From positions 1 through 64,000 of the forward strand of contig JBBQTI010000018.1 of the NCBI GenBank assembly GCA_038213435.1: a stretch of 64,000 nt of DNA, in the 5' to 3' direction. Under the pieces are notes generated by a model, which saw only the letters and a list, made by a program, of their open reading frames with translations, made no database searches and had not been told where the DNA came from. This DNA is from PALSA-610 sp038213435. GTDB lineage: Bacteria; Actinomycetota; Acidimicrobiia; IMCC26256; PALSA-610. The position numbers were made by a program, and so were the translations under genes. Of the stretch, positions 25,688 through 34,242 are shown in pieces (within the stretch, counting starts at the first letter, position 1; the number at the start of each line of letters is the position of its first letter).

Positions 25688-28632
25688 CGAGCTGCCAGCA
25701 TCTGTGCGAGCGCGACCCGTACCCGTTCGAGCTCCACCGTGACGTCATCGAAAACCGTCGCCGCGCCGCCGAGTGCTTTCGCGCGTCCGAGCGCTTCGAG
25801 GTGGCTGGTGAGCTCGGCGAGACGCACGGCGCCGAGGTTGGCGCTCGAACCCTTGATGCTGTGAGCCGCGCGTTCCACTGTCTGCGGGTCCCCTTCGGCG
25901 AGCGCCTCACCGAGTATCTCGAGCTGGCGTTGTGCCTCGGCCAGGAATTCGTCGGCGATCGCCGTGAGAAGGACGCCGTCGCCGTCGTCGAGGTCGCGCA
26001 ATATCGAGAGCCGGCCCGCGTCGAGCTGTGCCGCGTCGCAGGAGGTGGTCGGCTCGGCTCCGCTCGCCGGTGTCGGTTTGTCACCGCCGGTGATCCAGCG
26101 AGTGAGCGTCTCGGCCAACTCGCCGGGGCGGATCGGTTTGGTCAAGTAGTCGTCCATACCCGCGGCGAAGCACGCTTCTCGATCGCCCTGCATCGCGGCT
26201 GCAGTCATGGCGATGACCGGGGTGTGGCGCGTTGCGCCTTCCCGGCGACGGATTTCGCGGGTCGCGGCGTAGCCGTCCATCTCGGGCATCTGGCAATCCA
26301 TGAGCACCGCGTCGTAGTCCGCATCTGCCATCGACTGGAGGGCCTCCAGCCCGTTGGCGGAAACCGCGACCTCGTAGCCCAGCTTGACGAGGAGCTTGGT
26401 CGCGACGAGCTGATTCATGGCGTTGTCTTCCACCAACAACAGGCGACCGCGGATGACGGCGGCTTCGGTCGCGGGCCGCGTCGGAGAGATGACCTCGTCG
26501 GCCGGCATCGACAGGCCTCCCATCAGGCAGTTGAACAGTTCCGATTGGCGGACCGGCTTCGTCAGCGACCCCGCGAGACCTGCGGCAGCCGCGACATCCC
26601 GATTGACGCGGCCCGATGAGCTGAGCATGAAGAGTTTCGGGCCCGCGATCTGCGGGTCGTCGCCGATCGCGTGCGCGAGCTCGAGCCCGTCCATGTCGGG
26701 CATGTTGAGGTCCAACACGACCACGTCGTAGGGGCGACCCTCATCCGACGCGGCGTGCAGCAGCTCCAGGGCCCGCACCGCATGCTCGGCGTCGGTCGTA
26801 TCCATGCCCCAAGACCCGAGTTGCTCCCGCAAGATCAGACGGTTCGTCGCGTTGTCGTCCACGATCAAGGCGCGTAGATCGGCAAGCTCCGCGATGCGCG
26901 GGCGTTCCGCCGTGGAGTTCGCCTGCTTCGCGAGCGGGAGCTCGAACCAGAACGTGCTGCCGACATCCACCGTGCTGTCGACTCCGACCGTGCCGTCCAT
27001 CAACTCCACGAGCTGCTTCACGATCGCGAGTCCCAACCCAGTGCCGCCGAACCGGCGGGTCGTGGACGCGTCGGCCTGCGAGAACGGATCGAACAGGCGA
27101 TCGAGGTCAGCGGCGGCGATTCCGACGCCAGTGTCACTTACCTCGAGACGCAGCCGCACCGTGGCGGGCTTGTCATCGAGGAGTCGTACTCGGAACACGA
27201 CCTCTCCGCGGTTGGTGAACTTCACCGCGTTGGATCCGAGATTCACGAGGATCTGCCGCAGGCGCGTCGGATCGCCGACGAGTGCAGTTGGGACCTCGGG
27301 CTGGCAGTGAGCGAGCAGCTCGACACCTTTGGCGTTCGCAGTCTCGCCCAACAGGGCGGCGACGTCCTCAACGACCCGCTCGAGGTCGAACGGCACCGCT
27401 TCGATCTCGAGCTTGCCCGCTTCGACCTTCGAGAAGTCCAAGATGTCGTTGATGATCCCGAGCAAACCCTCAGCGGCACCTTGCACGCCGCCGGCGAACT
27501 CACGTTGCTCACTTTCGAGCTCGGTGTCGAGCAACAACTCGGTGAGCCCGATGATCGCGTTCATCGGCGTGCGGACCTCGTGGCTCATCGACGCGAGGAA
27601 CTGCGACTTGGTGATCGACGCACTCAGGGCCGCGTCGCGCGCCGCACTGAGCTCGGATGCGGCGTGCTCCCGCTCGGTGACGTCGCGCGAGTTCACGACG
27701 AACCCGCGCACGGATCGGTCGTTGAGCATGTTGGTCGCGGTGGCCTCGAGCAAAATCCAGCGGCCGTCGCTGTGCCGGAGCCGAAACGTCAACCCGACGG
27801 TGGCGGCGGGTCGCTCCAACGCACCGGCGAATGCCTCGATCACGTGTTTCTTGTCCGACGGATGGAGCAGGTCGGTGAGCTTGGCGCCGACCAGCTCGGA
27901 TGGCTGATACCCGAGGACGCGTTCGGACGACGGGCTCTGATACAGCGCGATCGCATGGTCGTCGAGCACTGTGATGAGGTCGGTGGCGTTGTTCACGAGT
28001 GAACGGAAGCGGTCGGACTGGCGCAGCGCGCGGCGCCGCAGCAGTAACGCCATGCCAACCGCGGCCGCCGCGGAGAGTAGTCCCAGCACAATCTCCACCA
28101 AGACCAAGCGAGACAGCCGAGCTTGGCTGTCTTTCGTGATCTCGCCGGCAGCGTCGCCGGTGACGCTCGAGAGCTCGGCGCCCTGAATCCGGAGTGCGAG
28201 CAGGTCGGCTGCGAACGTCGGGCTGGATCTCCCGGCCTTCTGGACGGCCGCGCCCGTCGCGAGGAGTTTGGTGATCAGGCTCCGCTCGTGTTCGAGCTTC
28301 TCGCGTACTGCTCCGTCGGTCGCGGCCGGGATGCGAACGCGTTGGTCCAAACTTCCCTGTGGTGTGACGACCTCACCGCCGTCGAGCAATGCGGTGGCGG
28401 TCTCGCGCAGGATCTCGGCGCTGGCCTCCGGGTCGGCCTGCACCCCATCGAGCGCGAGGACGGTGTCCTTGATATAGCGCTCGGTGAGGGTGCGTTGGCG
28501 CGCGGTCACGTCGACCACGAGCGCGGTCGGCCGTTCCCGATCCGTCGCGTACGCGTTGTAGCCGACCATGACGCCAATGAGCGCCACGAACGCAGCGACG
28601 ATCGCGAAGGCCGTGCTCGTCTCCCGCTTCAT
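25684..28632 (-). CDS. Hybrid sensor histidine kinase (sensor-PAS-HisKA-HATPase-REC-REC-HPt)
   Basis: The 982-residue protein has TM1 (about 8-27), a helical extracytoplasmic PilJ/NarX-like sensor (35-170), TM2 (177-198), a PAS domain (205-320), HisKA with His351 (SHEVRTPMN), HATPase with N box and GGTGLGL (529-535), REC1 with Asp641 (LDLNMPDMDG), REC2 with Asp779 (MDCQMPEMDG) and a C-terminal HPt with His924 (AHSIKGSS). This is a complete four-step phosphorelay in one chain. The coupled diguanylate cyclase downstream is the likely output. The blue-copper-like lipoprotein just upstream may supply the signal to the sensor domain. All catalytic residues are present. Confidence 0.93.
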   Translation of the reverse strand: MKRETSTAFAIVAAFVALIGVMVGYNAYATDRERPTALVVDVTARQRTLTERYIKDTVLALDGVQADPEASAEILRETATALLDGGEVVTPQGSLDQRVRIPAATDGAVREKLEHERSLITKLLATGAAVQKAGRSSPTFAADLLALRIQGAELSSVTGDAAGEITKDSQARLSRLVLVEIVLGLLSAAAAVGMALLLRRRALRQSDRFRSLVNNATDLITVLDDHAIALYQSPSSERVLGYQPSELVGAKLTDLLHPSDKKHVIEAFAGALERPAATVGLTFRLRHSDGRWILLEATATNMLNDRSVRGFVVNSRDVTEREHAASELSAARDAALSASITKSQFLASMSHEVRTPMNAIIGLTELLLDTELESEQREFAGGVQGAAEGLLGIINDILDFSKVEAGKLEIEAVPFDLERVVEDVAALLGETANAKGVELLAHCQPEVPTALVGDPTRLRQILVNLGSNAVKFTNRGEVVFRVRLLDDKPATVRLRLEVSDTGVGIAAADLDRLFDPFSQADASTTRRFGGTGLGLAIVKQLVELMDGTVGVDSTVDVGSTFWFELPLAKQANSTAERPRIAELADLRALIVDDNATNRLILREQLGSWGMDTTDAEHAVRALELLHAASDEGRPYDVVVLDLNMPDMDGLELAHAIGDDPQIAGPKLFMLSSSGRVNRDVAAAAGLAGSLTKPVRQSELFNCLMGGLSMPADEVISPTRPATEAAVIRGRLLLVEDNAMNQLVATKLLVKLGYEVAVSANGLEALQSMADADYDAVLMDCQMPEMDGYAATREIRRREGATRHTPVIAMTAAAMQGDREACFAAGMDDYLTKPIRPGELAETLTRWITGGDKPTPASGAEPTTSCDAAQLDAGRLSILRDLDDGDGVLLTAIADEFLAEAQRQLEILGEALAEGDPQTVERAAHSIKGSSANLGAVRLAELTSHLEALGRAKALGGAATVFDDVTVELERVRVALAQMLAAR

Positions 28633-28644
28633 CGATCCACTCCC

Positions 28645-29109
28645 TCAGCGCACATCGAAGGTCTCGTACATTCCGCCGAGGTAGTGGCCCTCGAGATTGC
28701 ACCACAGCACGTACCGGCCCGGTCGCAGATCGAGTGACAGGTCGCCGGTATGACGAAGGTTCACCTGCTCGATCGAATCGATCCGCTTCAGTCCCTTGGC
28801 GTCCTCGGCCGCGGTCAGCCCATCTCGTTTCAGCGGTATCTCCCCGGCCGCGTACCGGGTGAGGTCGACGTTGATCTCATGCGTCGAAGGCCCGCTGTTC
28901 GTCACATGCAGCACCACTTTGCCCGCGCGCACCAAGTGTTGCGACACCTCGATGCCGAAGTCGCGCATCGTTACATCGATGCGCGAACCGCTCGCCGCCG
29001 ACGACGAATGCGTCGAGCAGCCGGTCAGGGCCGCACCCGGAACCAGCACGAGTGCGAATGCCGAGAGGACGGCGCGTATCTGCACATGCGTCGCGCCACA
29101 CCGAGTCAT
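28645..29109 (-). CDS. Cupredoxin-like lipoprotein
   Basis: The 154-residue protein starts at ATG 29109 after GGGAGGA. The signal sequence ends in a lipobox LTGCS, so Cys31 would be lipid-modified and the domain tethered outside the membrane. The beta-barrel ends in YVLWCNLEGHYLGGM. With His77 (STHEI), Cys137, His142 and Met147 it has the His-Cys-His-Met set of a type-1 copper site. It resembles plastocyanin-like and sulfocyanin-like proteins. It lies 12 bases before the hybrid kinase gene, so it could be an electron carrier, a copper-binding protein, or the ligand-binding partner of the kinase sensor. Confidence 0.8.
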   Translation of the reverse strand: MTRCGATHVQIRAVLSAFALVLVPGAALTGCSTHSSSAASGSRIDVTMRDFGIEVSQHLVRAGKVVLHVTNSGPSTHEINVDLTRYAAGEIPLKRDGLTAAEDAKGLKRIDSIEQVNLRHTGDLSLDLRPGRYVLWCNLEGHYLGGMYETFDVR

Positions 29110-29249
29110 CAACGCGTTCCTCCCGAAAGGCTGCTCAATTGCACGCAATCCTTTAAAACGACTCGGCGGGTCATGATCTTGAGGGCGAAAACTCAACTCC
29201 GACCCTGCTGCGACAATCGTTCTGGTGAAGGGTTTCGGCAGCCCGATTT

Positions 29250-29296
29250 GCTCGGAAGAGGTCCGGTCATCCCCCTTTGACCGGACCGCCCCGAGC
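29250..29296. promoter_or_regulatory. Extended inverted repeat between divergent cupredoxin and RCC1 genes
   Basis: GGTCCGGTCA (29260-29269) pairs perfectly with TGACCGGACC (29278-29287) around an 8-base loop. The stem is extended by GCTCGG (29250-29255) and CCGAGC (29291-29296). It lies 41 bases before the RCC1-protein ATG. Because the flanking genes diverge it is not an ordinary terminator; an RNA structure in the RCC1 leader or a regulator site is likelier. Confidence 0.5.
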
Positions 29297-29337
29297 AGCG
29301 AAGATCACCTGCGAAGCGTCGATTCGGAAGCGGGGAT

Positions 29338-32300
29338 ATGCGACGCGTCGAGTTGGCATTGTTGATGGTCGTGGCCGCGGCGGTGAGTCATGTCGGACCC
29401 GCGGCTGCCGTCCCGCAGCGTGCCGGTGCGTGGACTGTCAAGCCCACGATCACGGCAGGTGGCGACCATTCGTGTGTGATTTCGACGGACGGAACCGTCA
29501 AGTGCTGGGGTCGCAACCTCTTCGGCCAGTTGGGCAACGGCACCCTTACCAATTCATCGACGCCGGTCGCGGTGAGCGGTCTCAGTGGCGTCGCCGCGAT
29601 CGCGGCGGGCGGCGCGCATACCTGCGCGGTGATGAGAAACGCGACCGTCCGGTGCTGGGGCTTCAACGTCTACGGGCAGTTGGGCAACGGGACCACCGCT
29701 AACTCGTCCATGCCCGTCATCGTGAGCGGTCTTTCGAATGCGGTCGCGATCGCGACGGGCGATGTGCACTCGTGCGCGCTGTTGGCAAACGGGACCGTCA
29801 AGTGCTGGGGCCACAACCTGTTCGGCCAGTTGGGCAACGGCACCACCACGGACGCGTCGACGCCGGTCGCAGTGAGCGGCCTGACCGGTGCGGTCGCGAT
29901 CACCATCTCGGGCGGGGTCGCGCATTCGTGCGCGCGGTTGGCGAACGGGACGGTCGTGTGCTGGGGCGGCAACTTCAACGGCCAGCTGGGCAACGGCACG
30001 ACCACCAACTCGTCGACGCCGGTGGGGGTGAGCGGTCTCAGTGGCGTGGTCGCGATCACCGGGGGCTTTACCAATGCGTGCGCGCTCATCGACAACGGAA
30101 CCGTCAAGTGCTGGGGCAAGGGCAGGCTCAATCACGATTCGTTGACCCCGGTACTGATCAGCGGACTCGCGGGCGTGATCGCCATCTCGGGGGGCGTTTC
30201 GCATTCGTGCGCGCTCTTGGCGACCGGCACAATGAGGTGCTGGGGCAGCAACGACTTCGGCCAGCTGGGCAACCGCAGCCTCACGAGCTCGTCGACGGTG
30301 GTCGCGGTCAGTGGCCTCAGCGGCGTCGCCGCCATCGCCGCAGGGGCGGCGCATTCGTGCGCGCTGCTGGCGATCGGGACCTTGAAATGTTGGGGATACA
30401 ACTGGTCGGGCCAGCTCGGGAACGGCAGCACCACCAACACGTCGACGCCGGTCGCGGTCAGCGGTATCGCCGGTGTCGCCGCCATGGCCGTGGGCGGCAG
30501 CCACGCCTGCGCGCTGCTCGAAGGCGCGACCGTCAGGTGCTGGGGCCGCAACAGTTCAGGCCAGCTCGGCAACGGCACAACAACTAACGCGACGACCCCT
30601 GTGAACGTGAGCGGCCTCTCCGGCGTCGCCGCCATCAGCACGGGTGACGGCCATTCGTGTGCCCAGCTGTCGAATGGCACCGCCAAATGCTGGGGCGTCA
30701 ACTCCTCCGGCCAGCTCGGCAACGGCAGCACAACCAACCGGTCGACTCCGGTGGCGGTCGTCGGTCTTACCGGCGTCGCCGCCATCGCTGCCGGCAGTAG
30801 CCATTCCTGCGCGCTGCTCCAAGGCGCGACGGTCGGGTGCTGGGGCGACAACAGTTCAGGTCAGCTCGGCAACGGCACCACCAACAACACGACGACCCCT
30901 GTGAACGTGAGCGGCCTCTCCGGCGTCGCCGCCGTCGCATCGGGCGGCGGTCACTCCTGCGCGCTGCTGGCGAATGGCACCGTCAAGTGCTGGGGGGACA
31001 ACTCCTCCGGCCAGCTCGGCAACGGCAGCACAACCAACCGGTCGACTCCGGTGGCGGTCGTCGGTCTTACCGGCGTCGCCGTCATCACCGCCGGCGGCGG
31101 ACACTCCTGCGCCGTGCTCCAAGACGGAACGGCCCAATGTTGGGGCAAGAACACGGCCGGCCAGTTGGGCAACGGCGACGCGTTCAACCGTTACCTCACC
31201 ACAGGGGCGGATCCCGACCGGTCGACGTCGGTTCCGGTCAGCACTCTCAGCGGCGCCACCGCCATCACCGCGGGTGCGCTCCATTCGTGCGCTTTGCTCG
31301 CAAACGGCAGCGTCAAGTGCTGGGGCAACGGCTACTGGGGCCAGATCGGTTATTGGCCCGGCGTCCGCTCGCCGACGCCGGTTGCGGTCAGTGGCCTCTC
31401 GGGCGCCATCGCGATCCGAGCCGGCGGGCTCGAGACGTGCGCGGTGTTGGGCAACGGGACCGCCAAGTGCTGGGGCGACGACTTCTACGGCCAGTTGGGC
31501 AACGGCACCACCACCAACACGGCAACGCCGATGGCGGTGACCGGGCTGAGCATCGGAGCCGGAGCCTTGACCGTCGCCGCCGGTCAGCTGCATTCGTGCG
31601 CGTTGCTCGGGAGCGCGACGGTCAAGTGCTGGGGCGCCAACACGTCCGGCCAACTGGGCAACGGCACCACCACCAACTCGTCGACACCGGTCGTCGTGAA
31701 CGGCATTGCGAGCGCGGTCGCGATCGCCGCGGGGTCGACGCATTCATGCGCGCTGCTGGCGAATGGCACCGTCAAGTGCTGGGGTGCCAACTTCTCCGGC
31801 CAGCTCGGCAACGGCACCACCACCAACTCGTCGACGCCGGTCGCAGTGAGCGGCCTCTCCGTTGTCGTCGCCATCACCTTGGGCGGCGCGCATTCGTGTG
31901 CGCTGCTGACGGACGGCACCGTCATGTGCTGGGGCAAGAACTTCTCCGGCCAGTTGGGCAACGGGACCACGACCAACTCGTCGACGCCCGTCGTCGTGAG
32001 CGGCCTCTCGGGCGCGGACGCCATCACCGCGGGCGGCGCGCATTCATGCGCGCGGCTGACGAACGGCGCGGTCAGGTGCTGGGGGGCCAACGCGTCCGGC
32101 CAGCTGGGCAACGGCGCCACGACGAGCTCGTCGACGCCGGTTGTCGTGGGTGGTCTCGGCGGCGTCGTGGGCGTCGCCGCGGGGTCGGCGCATTCGTGCG
32201 CGCAGCTGGCGAACGGCACCGTCAGATGCTGGGGGGCGAACGCGTCCGGCCAGTTGGGCAACGGCGCCACGACCAACTCGTCCGCGCCGGTCGTCGTGGG

Positions 32301-32460
32301 AGGCCTCTCCGGCGCGGACGCCATCACCTTGGGCGGCGCGCATTCGTGTGCGCAGCTCGTCGACGGCACCGTCAAATGCTGGGGCGCCAACGCGTCCGGC
32401 CAGCTGGGCAACGGGAACACCACGAGCTCGTCGGCGCCGGTCGTCGTCAGCGGCCTGTAG
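29338..32460 (+). CDS. Secreted protein with 20 RCC1-type repeats
   Basis: The 1040-residue protein has a signal peptide (LALLMVVAAAVSHVGPAAA) and then 20 tandem units of about 50 residues. Each has the frame HSCALL-NGTVKCWG-N-GQLGNGTTT-STPV-VSGLSG. Units 5 (CWGKGRLNHDS) and 13 (CWGNGYWGQIGYW) are degenerate. RCC1 units form seven-bladed propellers, so 20 units would make nearly three rings. Every unit has two Cys (HSC and CWG) that could form a disulfide between neighbouring strands. The protein stops inside a repeat with no anchor domain. It probably acts outside the cell in binding or adhesion; no catalytic residues are seen. Confidence 0.9.
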   Translation: MRRVELALLMVVAAAVSHVGPAAAVPQRAGAWTVKPTITAGGDHSCVISTDGTVKCWGRNLFGQLGNGTLTNSSTPVAVSGLSGVAAIAAGGAHTCAVMRNATVRCWGFNVYGQLGNGTTANSSMPVIVSGLSNAVAIATGDVHSCALLANGTVKCWGHNLFGQLGNGTTTDASTPVAVSGLTGAVAITISGGVAHSCARLANGTVVCWGGNFNGQLGNGTTTNSSTPVGVSGLSGVVAITGGFTNACALIDNGTVKCWGKGRLNHDSLTPVLISGLAGVIAISGGVSHSCALLATGTMRCWGSNDFGQLGNRSLTSSSTVVAVSGLSGVAAIAAGAAHSCALLAIGTLKCWGYNWSGQLGNGSTTNTSTPVAVSGIAGVAAMAVGGSHACALLEGATVRCWGRNSSGQLGNGTTTNATTPVNVSGLSGVAAISTGDGHSCAQLSNGTAKCWGVNSSGQLGNGSTTNRSTPVAVVGLTGVAAIAAGSSHSCALLQGATVGCWGDNSSGQLGNGTTNNTTTPVNVSGLSGVAAVASGGGHSCALLANGTVKCWGDNSSGQLGNGSTTNRSTPVAVVGLTGVAVITAGGGHSCAVLQDGTAQCWGKNTAGQLGNGDAFNRYLTTGADPDRSTSVPVSTLSGATAITAGALHSCALLANGSVKCWGNGYWGQIGYWPGVRSPTPVAVSGLSGAIAIRAGGLETCAVLGNGTAKCWGDDFYGQLGNGTTTNTATPMAVTGLSIGAGALTVAAGQLHSCALLGSATVKCWGANTSGQLGNGTTTNSSTPVVVNGIASAVAIAAGSTHSCALLANGTVKCWGANFSGQLGNGTTTNSSTPVAVSGLSVVVAITLGGAHSCALLTDGTVMCWGKNFSGQLGNGTTTNSSTPVVVSGLSGADAITAGGAHSCARLTNGAVRCWGANASGQLGNGATTSSSTPVVVGGLGGVVGVAAGSAHSCAQLANGTVRCWGANASGQLGNGATTNSSAPVVVGGLSGADAITLGGAHSCAQLVDGTVKCWGANASGQLGNGNTTSSSAPVVVSGL
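30538..31137 (+). repeat. 300-bp segmental duplication within RCC1 repeat array
   Basis: Bases 30538-30837 and 30838-31137 (RCC1 units 8-9 and 10-11) are near-identical. Both contain CGACGACCCCTGTGAACGTG and AACCGGTCGACTCCGGTGG at the same offset. The array has therefore grown in two-unit blocks, by unequal recombination or slippage, in addition to the basic 150-bp period. Confidence 0.75.
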
Positions 32461-32513
32461 GAGCGGGGGAGTCTGCCGGTACCCGGACTTCGAGCGGTGG
32501 CAGCGGCGCGTAA

Positions 32514-33257
32514 TCACACTGTCAGTACCTTCACGTCGACCGGCTCATCGCGGCCGCGCACGTCGACGCGCTCGGATCGGGCGCCGGGATGATCGGCCGC
32601 GACGAGGGCGTACAGCTCCGCGGCGAGCACAACGTCCCCAGGCGACGCGTACGACTCCAGGCGGGAGCCGACATTGACCGCGTCACCGAGGGCCGTGAAG
32701 TCCATCACCGTTCCGGACCCGACGTTGCCCACGAACGCGATGCCCGCGTTGGCGGCCACGCCGACAGGCAGGTCGTTGATCGCGGCGGCGAGGTCGATCG
32801 CGGCGAGGGCGGCCTTGCGGCGATAGTCCGGCCCGGCGACGCCGCTGAAGAAAAGTGCCATCACCTCGTCGCCGATCAGCTTGTCGACCACGCCGTCGTG
32901 ATGGATCAGCACGTCGGTCGCGGTCGCGTAGAACCGGTTGAGGCGCCCGGCGAACTCGGTGGCGGTGGATTGCTCGCCCAGCGCCGTCGAGCCCCGCACG
33001 TCGGCGAACACCACGCCGATGTCGATCTCGATGCCTCCGCTCGGCATGTGGTCGAAGCAGTACTGGCACAGGTTGGGGTTCTTGCGCGACGGCTTGCGCC
33101 CGATCAACCCCACGATCTTGCCGCCGATACCGCCGAACGGGTTCTGGCAGAACTTGCAGCGCGGGTCGTGGGGGAGCCGGCGAAAGATGCGCTGCGCCTT
33201 CTTGAGCGGCTCGTAGCCGTCGACGAGCAACGCCTGCCAATCGAGCGTCTTCGCCAT
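32514..33257 (-). CDS. Class III adenylate/guanylate cyclase with N-terminal Cys cluster
   Basis: The 247-residue protein has a cyclase homology domain from about residue 78. It carries metal-binding Asp86 (FADVRGST) and Asp130 (KLIGDEVMALF), the purine-side Lys126 and an Asp in VMDFTALG, and the transition-state Asn and Arg in NVGSRLE. All catalytic positions appear to be kept, so it should be active as a homodimer, with adenine specificity favoured. The N-terminus has two CxxC pairs (Cys34/37 and Cys64/67) that likely bind zinc or an iron-sulfur centre and may regulate it. It converges on the RCC1 gene; the 53-base gap shows no clear terminator. Confidence 0.88.
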   Translation of the reverse strand: MAKTLDWQALLVDGYEPLKKAQRIFRRLPHDPRCKFCQNPFGGIGGKIVGLIGRKPSRKNPNLCQYCFDHMPSGGIEIDIGVVFADVRGSTALGEQSTATEFAGRLNRFYATATDVLIHHDGVVDKLIGDEVMALFFSGVAGPDYRRKAALAAIDLAAAINDLPVGVAANAGIAFVGNVGSGTVMDFTALGDAVNVGSRLESYASPGDVVLAAELYALVAADHPGARSERVDVRGRDEPVDVKVLTV

Positions 33258-33305
33258 GCCGCCATCATCGTCGCGATGGCCGACTCCCGCACGCGACAGG
33301 AGAGC

Positions 33306-34144
33306 TCAGCCCGCGAGGCCTCTCAGCGCATCGGCAATGGGTTCGAGCACGCTCGCGGTGTGTGGGGTCGGGAGATACACGATGCCGATGTCGGCGCCGG
33401 CTTGTGCGAACGAGCCCGCGGTATCGGCGATGGCCTGAGGGCCTTGCGACGGGTCGTATCGCAGATTGACGGAACAATCGATCGACGATGCATCTCGGCC
33501 GACCTCCGCGCAGCGCTTCTCGAGCGTGGTCTTGATCGCGGGCCAGTGGTCGATGCCGGCCGTGGAGTTCCAGTGCTGGGCGAAACGTGCGACAGTGCGC
33601 AGGGTGCGAGTCGGTCCGTTCCCGCCGATCGCGATCGGAGGGTGCGGCTGCTGGATCGGCTTCGGTTCGCAGCGAGCGTCCCGAAGTTGCACGTATTTCG
33701 CGTCGAGGGTGCTCTTCTCCTGCGAAAGCAACAGCACGATCGCCTCAACTCCTTCGTCGAAGCGATCGAAGCGCTCCTTCAGCGGCGGCAGGGGGATGCC
33801 GTAGGCATCGCACTCCTGCTGGTTCCAGCCGGCGCCGAGACCGACATCGAGCCTGCCTCCCGAGATGATGTCGACGGTCGCGGCCATGTTCGCAAGCACG
33901 CCGGATGGCGATAGATCATCCCGGTCACCTGGCAGCCGATCCGAATGCGCCGTGTGGCGTGCGCCATCGCGGCGAGCATCGTCCAGGCTTCCAGGCACGG
34001 CCCGTCGGAGTCGGAGAAGATCGGATAGTAGTGATCGAAGTTCCACGCCGACTCGAACACCTCGATGTCGTCGGCGGCCCGCCACACGTCGAGCATGGCC
34101 CCCCAACTGGTGTGTTGCGGGGCGGTCTTGATCCCGAAGCGCAT
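33306..34144 (-). pseudogene. LLM-class F420-dependent oxidoreductase, single-base frameshift
   Basis: The N-terminal part in one frame starts at 34144 (MRFGIKTAPQHTSWGAML, TRRIRIGCQVTGMIYRHPA). The rest is in the next frame from about 33900 (VLANMAATVDIISGGRLDVG, LGAGWNQQECDAYGIPLPPL) to the stop at 33306. Joining them with one added base at 33900-33901 (GGCGTG to GGCGGTG) gives a continuous luciferase-like protein of about 279 residues with YRHPAVLANMAATVDIIS, a hallmark of F420-dependent members. As written the enzyme cannot be made. The break is either a pseudogene mutation or a sequencing indel. Confidence 0.8.
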
Positions 34145-34242
34145 GCCCGCACGTTATGTCAGCGGTCTGGTGCGCCGATGCGGCGCGTCAGGCTGGCGAG
34201 CACTGCTTTGCACAGCCGGCTGTACGTGCTTACGCTCGCTCC

